From Mauremys mutica (Eukaryota; Chordata; Testudines; Geoemydidae), in assembly GCF_020497125.1 (NCBI RefSeq), contig NC_059073.1, forward strand, positions 15,211,225 to 15,275,224: a DNA stretch of 64,000 nucleotides, read 5' to 3'. Made by a program: the position numbers and the translations under genes. How positions within the stretch are numbered: position 1 is the stretch's first letter; each line of letters starts with the position of its first letter. The notes under the pieces were generated by a model. That model was not told where the DNA came from. It saw nothing but the letters and a program-made list of their open reading frames with translations, and searched no databases. Positions 49,960 to 61,811 of this stretch are shown here, piece after piece.

Positions 49960-50650
49960 TAATTTCAATGGGAAATTTTGGCTTCTTGTCAAAATACCAA
50001 AAGCCAAAATATTTTTGTCTAAAACTGAAATATTTCAATTCAAAATGGTTCCACCATGCCTCATGGCAGTTGTAGTTTTGGTGCCTTATGCTCCCGTTGT
50101 CTACTGTGAGCTGGGTTTTCTGGTCAGACTACATCTCCCATGATGCACCACTTTCTCTTGTCATGAGAGGAAGGCTGTGTATCATAGAAATCCTTAAAAA
50201 AAACAGGAGTACTTGTGGCACCTTAAAGACTAACAAATTTATTTAAGCATGAGCTTATTATTTAATTATTATTATTATTTAAATTTGTTAGTCTTTAAGG
50301 TGCCACAAGTACTCCTGTTTTTTTTGCGGATACAGACTAACACGGCTGCTACTCTGAAACCTGTCATAGAAATCCTTGACTGTGATCCATCATTGGAGAT
50401 GCAGTCCAGCCAGAGAGCCCATCCTATAGAAGAGAACAGGAACATAAGGCACCCCAAACTACAACTCCCATGAGGCATGGTGGCACCATTTTAAATAAAA
50501 AAAATCAGGTTTTTGGGGGCAGGCGGGGAAATGTTTTTTAGGTGTTTGGGTTTTTTGATGAAATATTGTTTGTTTTTTGGTGTGGAAAGCAGATATGTTT
50601 CATGAAAAAAATCATTTTCTTCGCAAAGTCCAATTTTCCATCAAAAAACC
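49960..50650. mobile_element. palindromic MITE carrying a central SINE
   Basis: The left arm (about 50041-50181, with 'aaaatggttccaccatgcctcatgg') is the imperfect reverse complement of the right arm (about 50378-50495, with 'ccatgaggcatggtggcaccatttt'). The outer AT-rich flanks also pair loosely. The SINE at 50196-50363 sits at the centre of symmetry. Confidence 0.75.
50182..50377 (-). mobile_element. SINE inserted as an inverted duplicate (hairpin) with 14-bp target duplication
   Basis: The identical flank TCATAGAAATCCTT is at 50182-50195 and 50364-50377. Between them are two copies of the same SINE segment facing each other: arms 50196-50241 and 50280-50325 are perfectly complementary over 46 bp. 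The right copy continues alone to the SINE head '...gctgctactctgaaacctg' (50363). An ATT-rich loop of about 38 bp separates the arms. Confidence 0.92.
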
Positions 50651-52649
50651 ATTTCAAAAACAGAAATGTCATGTTCCCAGTGGAATGTACTGTAACTCTC
50701 CAGTGCCGCCGCACCTGCCGTATAAATCAGCAAGGAGTGTTTCACGCTTTCTGATTTCTCTTCAAGAAAGCTGGCTCCCTGGGAAATCTGGAAGTTCTGC
50801 AGCTGGTGAGCTGGTGTTACAGATCCCCCTCTGTGCCCAATCCAGGAAGGATGAGAATCCGTTACAGCTCCAGATAGAGGCACCTGGCTCTTTAGCTTAC
50901 ACTGTAGCAGCTCATGCTTTTAACTCTGGAATCCCTGGTGTGTCAGTCAAGATGGTGGCTGCACCACCTCCTTCAGTTCCCTGCTAGGTCCCCTACCAGA
51001 GTGAGGGATTCTGACACCACCCCAGCAAAGGCAGGATGGGACAGCGTGTACCTCTGCACACAGAGTCTGGGGGTAGTGTTGGGGTCAGGTTTCAGAGTCA
51101 ATGCCCCATGCAGATAAGTGGGGCAGTGATACCCTTTGAGCTATCATCTCGAGCAGTCTGCAGAGTCAGACGCTGCTGAAGTTATGCTCCAGCTTCATTT
51201 GATCCATTTTGTGCCGAAAATTCTGTTTTCTTCTGCACCTGTTAAACTTGGTGTTTCCTGCTTCTTCTTTTCATTTCTAGCCAGTCAGCAAACATCTTTC
51301 CTGCTACTTTTCATCCTTTCTTTTTCTGAGCATATCTTCTTTGCTGGCTGTGGCCTGTGGTACCTGCTGACCTAGAAAGAAAATATATCACAAAGAAAGA
51401 AAGAAAGCAGGCATTAGCTTTGCAAAAGAAGGACTACAGCCCAGCTATTTCCTTTAAAGGGCAGATATTTTGCATGTTTTCCCTTTCTCCCTTTGAAACT
51501 AGTTAAGGGCTTGAGGGTTCATATATTCCCTGCTGCATAAAGAAAACAATCCTACCGAAGAGGAAACTGAGACCTGAGACCTCCAGAGACCTGAAGTGCC
51601 TGCAGGATCTTTCTGCTAGATTTCATAACATTTTTCCTTTTTGCAATAGATCCTGTAGTGTATTATAAGACAAATGGCTGTTTACAAGCTCAGGACATGA
51701 TTTTGATCTTGGCTATGCTGGTGCAATTCTGGAGTATATCTGTTGGCTTCTGTGGCATCTATCTGGAATTACATCTGTGTAATTGCGATCAGAAGCTGAC
51801 TCATTTGTGGAAAAGGAGTTTCATGAGTGTAATTTAGAGCAGAGCTTTAGCCCTGAATGTTCATTTTAGATTGGAATTCTTCTGTATTTTTGGGCCGCTA
51901 GCTCTCTTCTTAATGTCAGTCCAACACTTCAGATACATTTTTAATATGAAAAGGAAGGCATTTAAAATATGTCCACAATGGTTGGTATTAACAGAACAGA
52001 CAACTTTTGATGTTGCTAATTTGAATCTTAATTAGCAATGACAGGGAATCTAACAAATGTCCATTATATTTGTGCTTCTGCAACTGTAAGAGAGAATATA
52101 CCATCTAATGCTCTGCTTTTTTGGGTATTGAAAAGTATGTTTAATCATCAGAGTTTGGAGACCATTTGGGATGATTGCTGTTCATTGTCTGCCATTTACA
52201 GTAAAACAAAAACTGCTAGCTAATATGTACACAGAACTATAAATGGTTTCCTACAAGTATTATGATCCTGCTTATTTAACAGCCATGCAATAGGGGAAAT
52301 ATTTTTAGTGGTTACTCCAATGTCTTTCATTAGTTGTTTCTTGTAGACATGATGTGGGCAGAGGGAAGCAGTGTTATGATCTGGGTTAGGCTCAGAGTTT
52401 GAACTGAGGCCAGTTGGGGGACTATGGTTCAAAGATGATGGCAAAAAAAAATCTTGAAAACTTGTCCCATTTTATTTTATTCCAGATGGTGGAAATACCT
52501 TGAAAATAGCTATTCCTATGAGATTTCAAATATGTGAAAATCAGAACCAGAAAAGAGGCCACTTCCGGTTTTGATTCTTAACCAAATCCTTAGGGATTTG
52601 TTCAAATTTGTTGATTGATAATTGACCTCTCCCTCCTACCCTGAGTAGG

Positions 52650-54060
52650 GATGTCCATCGAGTCTGACAATGACATCACAGCATCTTGTATGTTCTCTTG
52701 TGGCTACACAGTAGGATCTGCGAAGAGCAAGATCACAAACAGGAATGTATAGGCTCCCACCGAAGTGTTGGCATGATGCTTGGCCATGTTTTCAAAGGTT
52801 TACAACCTTTATATTTGCTCTCTATTCAGGTTTGTCCTCGACTGTGTCTTTGAAATTATCAGTATTTGTCTCATGATTAGAAATTCTGCTTAAGAGCGTC
52901 TTTGATGTATTTCTGCCCACTGTTCATTTTCCAGTTTCAGTTCACCATAGAGGACTTTTTTGGGGGAGACTGCCATCATCCATTCTGATAACATGAGCTG
53001 TCCATCTAAGCTGAGCTTTGATAATCAGTGCTTCCATGCTGGTAGCTTTTGCTCTTTCAGTGATGTTTATGTATGGCACTTTGTCTTACTGGTGGACCTT
53101 CAGAATAGAGTGAAGATAGCTCATGAATTTTTTCAAGTTGCTTGATGTGTCTGCATTAAACTGTCCATGTTTGCCTGTATAAAAGGCAGTGTATCACCAC
53201 TGCATTGTATATCATCAGTTTTGTTGACAGTTTGATAATATGCTGGTTGAGTATCCTATGGTGACCTCTTCCAAAAGGCTGGTGTGCTTTTCATATTCTG
53301 TGTGATAGTCTATGATTCAATAAGTACTATCAGGGCTGGAAGGGACCTCAGGAAGTCATCTAGTCTCACCCCCTGCTCAAAGCAGGACCACTCCCCAGAC
53401 GGATTTTTGTCTCAGATCCCTAAATAGTCCCCTCAAGAATTGAACTCATAACCCTGAGTTTAGGAGGCCAAAGCTCAAACCACTGGGCTATCCCTCCCAC
53501 CCTGAGCCAGGGAACCATCACTTGAGATAGTACTGCCAAGATATGTAACGAGATGAATGTTTTTTAGTTTTGTACCATCAGTGCTGATATTTGGCTCTGT
53601 GATAGCAGTTGATGGAGCTGTTTGGAAAACGGCTTCAGTTTTTTCCAGGCGGATGGTGAGTCAAACTGTTTAGTTGCCTCTGAGAACCTGTCAAGGATAA
53701 TCTATAGGTCACTTTCACTATAACTACTAAGTGGAGAAAAATCAACTACAGAAAGGGTTTCACATATGAGTTCTTGAAGGACTTTTGTCTTTGCAGTAAG
53801 CTTTTGGAGGCTGAAATGTTTTCCATCAGTTCTGTACTTTATGTAGATGCCCGTTTGAAGATTGTCAGATCCATAAATCAGAATGGCTGCAAAGAAGAGA
53901 TCAAAGAGGACTTGTGCCAGCATGCTGCCTTGTTTCACCCATTTAGACATGAGGGATGTTTTAGGGAGGCCACCATCTGAGAATACTTTTGAAGTCATGG
54001 CTTTGTGGAATTGATGTGTCATGCTACCAAATTTGGGCGGAGGGTTGTATGGGGTGCAAA
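52650..54060 (-). mobile_element. decayed non-CR1 LINE reverse transcriptase region, antisense
   Basis: The minus strand reads in pieces IYIKYRTDGKHFSLQKL (about 53830-53880), LTIRLEKTEAVFQ (about 53620-53660), TYLGSTISSDGSL (about 53520-53555), then after the SINE TSMEALIIKAQLRW and HVIRMDDGS (about 52970-53050). This order belongs to an endonuclease-reverse transcriptase LINE class different from CR1 (RTE-like by my reading, which is uncertain). Many stops. Confidence 0.7.
53309..53500 (-). mobile_element. tRNA-derived SINE with a CR1-type 3' tail
   Basis: On the minus strand it begins 'gggagggatagcccagtggtttgagc' (tRNA-like A-box) and has 'gggttatgagttcaattctt' (B-box-like) about 45 bp on. 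After a body it ends 'tttgagcagggggtgagactagatgac...ttccagccctgatag', the CR1 3' end, followed by 'tgaatcatag'. It sits inside the LINE at 52650-54060. Confidence 0.85.
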
Positions 54061-54199
54061 AGGAGAAATAGTACCTTTCGCCCTGAAATTTGAAAGAGTT
54101 TGCTCATAAAGTCCCACTTTGTTCATGTCTGTGTTTTTTTGTTGTTGCTCTTTGTTTTTTAACAGAAGCTTCATTGCTTTTTTAAAAGCTATGTAATGA

Positions 54200-54300
54200 A
54201 GGACTCAGGACTCTCTAGTTCTGTTCCCAGCTTTCCATCTAACTTGCTGTGTGACCATGGACAAGTCACCCAGGGCCAGATATGCACAAGGGGTCTCTAA
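54200..54300 (+). repeat. MIR remnant
   Basis: 'tctgttcccagctttccatctaacttgctgtgtgaccatggacaagtcac' follows the MIR core and 3' order. Confidence 0.65.
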
Positions 54301-56249
54301 GTTTGATAGCCAAAATTTAGATACCATATGTAGGCTCATTGCATTGACAGGGTCAATAGGGAGAACAAAGACTTAATCAGCATGGAGAATGAATTACCCT
54401 TCCACAGCTACAGATACCTAGATAGCTCTCATCACTCTAGTATCTGAACTTTGTTCTGAAGACCACTGATGAGGTTTGTACTGCAGCAGCCTGTTGTTCC
54501 TGCTCAGTGGATAAAAAGTCCCAAGTGCTATCAATTTTGCTCATTTAAAATTTTTTTTAAAATGCTATGGATGCAACGATCCACATTTTGGGGGTTCTGG
54601 ATGTGGGGACTGATTGTCTATTACATTAATCAGAAAAAACTACTCCCTGTTAAAGTCTCTGCATCAAGTCAATGGAGCTTATAACCTGTGGTCAGATAAA
54701 ACAAGCTCAGGGGCAACTATAAGAGTGGTTGAAAGAGAAATAATAGGTGTTTACTCGTTGATCAATTTTCCAGGTGGCTTGGTTGTGAGCTTCACAGTAG
54801 TTCCACTCTATAACTGGGCACTTCATCAAATGCATTTTTGCATATACTTAAATCTTTACCTATCTTAAAAATTCAGTGTTGGTTCCTCAGGCATCTTAAA
54901 GGAGGTGGGTAGGGACAAGTGTTTCTGCTTTCTACCCTTAGGTGGAATGAGCTATGGGAGGGAGAAACTTTTTTAGTCTCAGTCAATGCCAATGGAAATG
55001 GCTAATCACTGCATGTAGATGTAGTGCACCACGGTACATTTTTTCTTTCTCCTAAGTATTTTCTCCAGTCATACTTTGTTGAAAACTATCCCCACATCCC
55101 TAAAGAGCACCATGATAATTCGCATAGACTGACAGTAACAGAATTCTTGAACAGAGACCTAGTTAGTTCTTAACAGCTTGTGAGTCGAGTGCCTTTCCAC
55201 AGCAGCACAGACGCCAACACCAGAATGGATGATGAGATCCATCACCTAGATGCAAACTCTTTGCCACTGGCCGGTGTCCCAGACAGTAGCACTGTGGCTG
55301 AGAAATGAGAGGAGAGAATCCCTGTTTTTCCTACCATTTGCTCTTGTTTTGTGGAAACAGATCTTCACATGACATCAAGTGCTGCATCCTAGCCAAAAGC
55401 CACCGTGCCAATAACAGTTATGCAGTGTATAGGAATTAGTGCTTCTGTTCTTGTTACTTATAATAATACAGTAATGCCTTGAGGCATCAAGCGGGGGCTC
55501 ATTGTTCTAGGTGCTGTACGACAGCTCTATGACAAGACCCAACAGGTGAAACAAAATAATGGGCTGAGAGATAGCAGTGAAGTTGGGTGCAGGTGCAGCT
55601 GCATGCGTTACTGGTCTCTCATGGGTCCGAATAGCCCCAGGGGGATGTCAGCTTAGCCAGTAGAAGATAACAGTGATCTGTGGGTCTCATGGCCGACACT
55701 GGAGGCATTTAAAGTCAGCAGAGCACTTCAGCACAAGATTAAGTGGCATCAAAGTCAGACGCACCCATTGAAATAAACGGAAGTTAGGTGCCTAAGCACT
55801 TTTCAGGATCTGGGCCAATGGGAATTAGGCACCTGCTTTAAGTTAAGGGTGTGTGCTGACATGCTTTGCTGAGTTAGAAACTAAAAGAGAACAAGGTGCT
55901 GGTTTGGGGTTTTTGCTGATTAGAGCTGGCCAAATATTGCAAAATAGTGTTGTGAAACATTGAAATAAAAACCTTTGACTCAGTCCAGCTGTATCTGCAC
56001 TCCTTTTCATCCATTTCCCCCAAACTTGTGTCTTGTTTTTGTTTTCAGGGTGTTAGAAGTCCTGTGAACACTTATGGGTAGATGTGTTTGCGGAAGAATA
56101 AGTTGTATAGCCGTCTTGACATCTCTTTGATTTTCCTCCTCTTAATAAAAGTTCAAGTCATCCAATCAGGGAACAGAAACAAAACCACAATTAGTGCAAT
56201 GGAGCTACAATCGTAATTGGAGCCTCTAGGGGTTACTGTTATATAAATA

Positions 56250-57030
56250 ATCAGTAATAATGATCAAATAATATATAACACATGGAAGAAAAGGAAAGTT
56301 GATAGTAATGAATATAAAACAAAAGTTAAGAATCTGCAAAAATTGATAAGGGAAGCAAAGGGAGACGAGGAAAGTTGTGGTCAGCAGAGTTAAGGACAAT
56401 AAGGAGGTTTTTAAAAAAAAAAATGAGGAGCAAAAAGAATCCTGACAATGGTTCATTACTAAATGGAAATGGTGGAATTATCAATAATATTGCAGAAAAG
56501 GCAGAAGTGTTCAATAAATACTTCTGCATTTGGGAAAAAACAGATGTTGTAGTCATCATATCTGATAACACTCTTTCCATTCCACCAGTATATCAGGAGA
56601 ATGTAAAACAGCAGCTATGAAAATTAGATATTTTAAAATCATCAGGTCTAGATAACTTTCATCCAGGAGTTTTAAAAGAACTGTCCATGGAGCTTGCTGG
56701 ACTATTAATGTTGATTTTCAATAAAACTTGGCACACTGGAAAAGTTCCAGAAGACTGGAAGAAAGCTATTGTGCTGATTTAAAAAAAAAAAAGTTAAACA
56801 GGAAGACTTGGGTAATTATAGGCCTGGGAGTCTGACATAGATCCTGGGAAAGACCATGAAGTGGCTTGATTAATAAAGAACTAAAGGAGGTTAATATAGT
56901 TAATGGTATTCAGTGTGGGTTTAAAGAAAATAGATCCTGACAAACAAACTTTGAATCTCTTTTTTTCGATGAGATTACAAGTTTGGTTGATGAAGGTAAT
57001 AGTGTTGATGTAGTATACTTAGAGTTCTGT
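56250..57030 (+). mobile_element. CR1 LINE (family D), sense, left segment
   Basis: Decayed ORF2 upstream of and into the reverse transcriptase: LIREAKGD-like, then 'aatggttcattactaaatgg...gaaaaggcagaagtgttcaataaatacttctg' and 'ggaagactggaagaaagctattgtgctgatt'. The frame is broken repeatedly. Interrupted at 57030 by an LTR. Confidence 0.8.
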
Positions 57031-58007
57031 TGTCATGCTTATAAGAAGCACACGGGATCTTTTTCAGGGGAAAAGGCAATGCACCACATTTATTGGAAAT
57101 ACAACAATTAGCATATGCATTCAATCACACACACACACACTCTCTCTCTCTCTCTCTCTCTCCTGCCAGTCGATGTTATAGTTACCAGTCCAGAGTCCAG
57201 ATCAATCTAGTGGCCAGCTAGGTTGATTACAAGTATGTAGGAGCCAGGTTCTGTTGGTCATGATACAATGCTCTGGGGAAGTCTTGGCAGGATGAACCCA
57301 AAGTTTCATGGCAAGGCACCCTGTTTATATAGTGATTTCCTTCATTGGGACCAATGATGTTTTGCACCATCATGCTGTAATCAACTGTTGTTTGACAAGT
57401 GCTTGTTTTCTAAAATTGTCCTTCTCATTCTTTCATGAAGTCTCTCAGGGAGTTACCCCGTGCTGGTTTTGATCACAGCTATCTTTGTTCCGATTGATAA
57501 GTGCCTGTCTTATCTTTTAGAGTCGTCAATCTGCCCTCCTCTGACATTCCAATAGGGGCATGTTGTAATCTTCTGGCACACTTGCATCTGTCCTCAGTTC
57601 GTCCCTAGAACATCTGGTTCGGTGATGACCTTCACTCTTGTCTTCAAACACACACATTCCTCATTCACACACAACACAGGATTGATTTACACAGAACATT
57701 TGAACAGGAACATCAAATTGCAAAGCAAGAAAAAAACAATCATTGTGTTCTTTTACTTATTTTAAAATGCTAAACCTACAACAAAGTGCTGACTGTTACT
57801 GCCTTGAAATCAGCTCAGATACAGATTCTGGCTGATGTATCTCTACCAATGGCCCATTAGGCCATTCCTTTCTGCTATTCGAAAAGGGTGGCTGGCAGGA
57901 TATGATCAAATTATACACCAGTATATTTAATACATGCTACATTATTATTCTTTGTCCTTCATTCTAAATTATATAAAATAGAAATGTAAAATCCACTACT
58001 ACACTAT
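57027..58007 (-). mobile_element. solo LTR (973 bp), endogenous-retrovirus type, inserted in CR1
   Basis: Body 57031-58003, TGTCATGC...CTACTACA. Short flanks CTGT and CTAT (57027-57030 and 58004-58007) are an eroded target duplication. The CR1 flanks read through once it is removed. Minus orientation is inferred from AATAAA on that strand at about 57094. A CA/CT microsatellite lies at 57127-57162. No genes attached. Confidence 0.8.
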
Positions 58008-59008
58008 AAGGCATTTGATTTAGTACCACACAATATTTTGATTAAAAAACTAGAACAATATAAACATGGCATACAATTAATGGATTAAAACTGGCTAACT
58101 GTTAGGTCTCAAAATGCAGCTGTAAATGGTGAATCATCATCAAACAGGAGTGTTTCTGGAGAGGCTCCCTAAGGATAGTTTCTTAGCCCTACTCTGTGTA
58201 ACATTTTTGTCAGTGACCTTCAAGAAAACATAAAATCATACTGATAAAGTTTGCAGATGGGCACAAAAATTGGGGGAGTTGTAAATAATGAAGGGGACAA
58301 GTCACTGATAAAAAGCAATTGCTTGATCAACTGGGTGCAAGCAACTAATATGTGTTTTAATGTGGCTAAAGGTGACTATATTCATGTAGGAATAAAAAAT
58401 GTGATCCTGGGATACGTAAATGAGAATCTCGAGTAGGAGGAGGAAGGTTATTTTGCCTCTGTATTTGGCACTGGTGTGACCACTGCTGAAAGACTGTGTC
58501 CCATTCTGGTGCTCACAATTCAAGAAGGATGTTGATAAATTGGAGAAGATTCAGAGAAGAGCCATGAGAATGATTAAAGGATTAGGAAACATCCCTTACA
58601 GTGATAGACTCAAGGAACTCAATCTTATTTTGCTTAACAAAGGGAAGGTTTTAGTGGTGTCTTGATTACAATCTATAAGTATCTACGTAGGGAACAAATA
58701 TTTAATTATGGGCTTTTCAATCTAGCAGAGAAGTGTATAACACAATCCAATGGCTGGAAGTTGGAGCAAGACAAATTCAGACTGGAAATAAGGTGTAAAT
58801 TTTTAACGGTGAGAGTAATAAATCATTGCAACAACTTACCAAGAGTCATAGTGGACTTTTCCTTACTGGCAGTTTTTAAATCTAGATGTGATGTTTTGCT
58901 AAAAGATCTGCTCTAGGAATTATTTAGGGGAAGTTCTATGGCCTGTGTTATACCGGAGGTCAGACGAGATGATCACAATAGTCCCTTCTGGCCTTGGAAT
59001 CTATGAAT
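58008..59008 (+). mobile_element. CR1 LINE (family D), sense, right segment
   Basis: Resumes with 'aaggcatttgatttagtacc', then decayed RT and C-terminal ORF2 pieces. It ends in the family D tail 'gatgatcacaatagtcccttctggccttggaatctatgaat'. Confidence 0.85.
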
Positions 59009-59636
59009 ACTTTTTGTTCTGTCAACGTTGTGCAGATAAAATTTTAAAAAATGCTTAAGTCACTCAGGTGCTTTTGAAAATGGAATTCAGTCTCCTGTGT
59101 TTCATGGACTTTACCTTGCACCTTAAAAGTACCCTTTTTTCACCAGCCATACCCATGGAAATTTGCTGTCACCCTTGTCATAATTGCCAGTCTGTTTAAA
59201 ATGGCTAGAAATCAAATCCAGCACCTCACCCTGGGGGGATCTGTGAGTTCTGGACCTCTAGCAGGCTCACACATTTTGGGAAATCTGATTTCCTGATTTG
59301 CCGGGCCAGTGAATTAGCAGCAAATTAGGATTTTCTCAACATGCTGATCTTCCTATAATCATCTTGTAATGACAAACCTTTCAACATGTCAGTGAATAAT
59401 AATCAGTTTTAAATGAACTGACGAAAGACAGCTACTTGGTATTGAACTCCATAGATCTTCTAAAAACATGGGAATGGGATAAGAGGAAAACATTTACAGC
59501 AGGTGAAAACAAAGGGCATACAAGTGTAATACATGGGTAACGGCAGTGTCGTTTTAAAAATCCTGCAGGTTAAACCCTCTTAAATAGGAGATGCTTGTAA
59601 TCTGCCCGGCCAATGGGAGCCCCACATGAGCATCGA

Positions 59637-61811
59637 ACATAAGAACAGCCATACTGTGTCAGGCCATCAGTCCATCTAGCCCAGTATCCTGCCTTCTGAC
59701 AGTGGGCAGTGCCAGTTGTTCCAGAGGGAATGAGCTGAACAAGGCAATTATAAAGTGATTCCTTTTCCTGTCATCTAGTTCCAGCTTCTGGCAGCTGGGG
59801 ACACCCAGAGCATGGGGTTGCATCCTGACCATCTTGGCTAATAGCCATTGGTGCACCTGTCCTCCATGAGCTTATCTAATTATTTTCTGAACCCAGTTAT
59901 ACTTTTGGCCTTCACAACATCCACTGGCAGCGAGTTCCACAAGTTGACTGTGTGTTGATGGAGAAGTACTTCCCTATGTATGTTTTAAACCTGCTGCTTC
60001 TTACTTTCATTGGGTGGCCCCCATTTTGTGTTATGTGAAGGGGTAAATAACACTTTCCTAGTCATTTTCTTGACACCACTCAAGGTTTTATAGACCACTA
60101 TCATATCCCTCCTTAGTCATCTCTTTTCTAAGATGAACAGTCCCAGTCTTTTTAATCTTTCCTCATATGGAAGTTGTTCCATATCCATAATCATTTTTGT
60201 TGTCCTTCTATGTACCTTTTCCATTTCTCATATCTCTTTGTTTGAGATGGGATGACCAAAAATTAGATGTAGTATTCAAGGTGTGGGCATACCATGGATT
60301 TTATCTAATGGCATTACAATATTTTACATCTTATTATATATCCCTTTCCTAAAGGTTCCTAACATTCGGTTACCTTTTTTTGACTGCCACTGCACACTGA
60401 ACAGATGTTTTCAGAGAACTACCCACAATGACTCCAAGAAATTAGTAGTAACAACTAATTTAGACCCCAAGATTTTGTATGCATTATTGGGATGTTTTCC
60501 AATGTGCATTACTTGCAATTTATCAACCTTGAATTTCATTTGCCATTTTATTGCCGTGACCAGTTTTATGAGATCCTTTTGTAACACTTTTCAATCAGCT
60601 TTGGTTTATCTTGAGTAATTTAGTATCATCTGCAAACTTTGCTAACTCATTGTTCACCCCTTTTCCTGATCAATTATTAATAAGTTGACTATCACAGGTC
60701 CCAGCAGAGATCCTTGGGAAACTTGCTATTTGTTTGTTTCCATTGTGAAAACTTACCATTTATTCCTATCCTTTGTTTCCTATATTTTAACCAGTTAGTG
60801 ACCCATGAGAGGACCTTTCTCTTACCCCATTACTACTTACTTTGCTGAAGAGCCTTTGGTGAGGGACCTTGTCAAAGGTTTTCTGAAAATCTAAGTACAT
60901 TTTATGAATATATCCTTGTCCACATGTTTGTTGACCCCTCAAAGAATTCTAGTACATTGGTGAGGCATGATTTCCCTTTAGAAAAGCCATGTTGTCTCTT
61001 CCCCAACATATCTTGTTCATCTATGTGTCTTATAATTCTTTTTTTCACTATAGTTTCAACCGGTTTGGTTGATACTGAAGTTAGGTTTACTGGCCTGTAA
61101 TTGCCAGGATTACCTCGGAAGCCTCTTTTTAAAGATCAGTGTTACTTTAGCTATCCTCCAGTCATCTGGAACAGAGACTGATTTAAGTGATAAGTTACAT
61201 ACCACAGTTAGTAACTCTGCAATTTCAGATTTGACTCCATTCAGAGCTCTTAGGAGAATACCATTTGGTCCTGGTGACTTATTACTGCTTAATTTATCAA
61301 TTTGTTCCCAAACCTCCTCTAATGACACCTCCATCCTGGCCAGTTCCTCAGATTTGTCTCCTAAATTAATGGCTTAGGTGTGGGAATCTCCCTCACATCC
61401 CCTGCAATGAAGACCAATGCAAAGAATTCATTTAGCTCCTCTGCAACAGTCTTTTCTTCCCTGAGTGCACCTCGATAGTTCAGTGGCCCCACTGATTGTT
61501 TGGCAGGCTTTCTGCTTCTGATGTACTTAAAAATACTGTTAGTTTTTGTGTCTTTTGCTAGTTGCTCTTCAAATTCTTTTTTGGCCTGCCTAATTGTACT
61601 TTTCACTTGACTTGCCAGAGTTTATGCTCCTGTCTGTTTTCCTCAGTAAGATTTTGTTTCTAATTTTTAAAGGATGCCTTATGGTCTATAATTATCTCTT
61701 CCACTCCGTTGTTTAGCCATGGTGGCATTTTTCTTTTGGTCTTCTAGCTGTTGTTTTTTTGTTTTTTTAGGGGTTTTTTTTTGTTTGTTTGTTTTTGGGG
61801 GCATACATTTA
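59637..61811 (-). mobile_element. CR1 LINE (family B), long antisense copy, left segment
   Basis: Starts 'gaacataagaacagccatactg' (the 3' end) and continues through the RT region into ORF2. Minus-strand pieces include SLEEVWEQIDKLSSNKSPGPNGI (about 61250-61320) and KKEFEEQLAKDTKTNSIFKYIRSRK (about 61500-61580). Split at 61811 by the hAT. It aligns with 3142-6240. Confidence 0.9.

Noticed and set aside
53440..53500. Functional tRNA gene
   Set aside because: The A- and B-box-like sequences are followed by a SINE body and CR1 tail and lack a proper acceptor stem.
57127..57162. CRISPR-like or regulatory array
   Set aside because: It is a plain (CA)n/(CT)n microsatellite inside an LTR. No spacer structure anywhere in the window suggests CRISPR, and the genome is animal.
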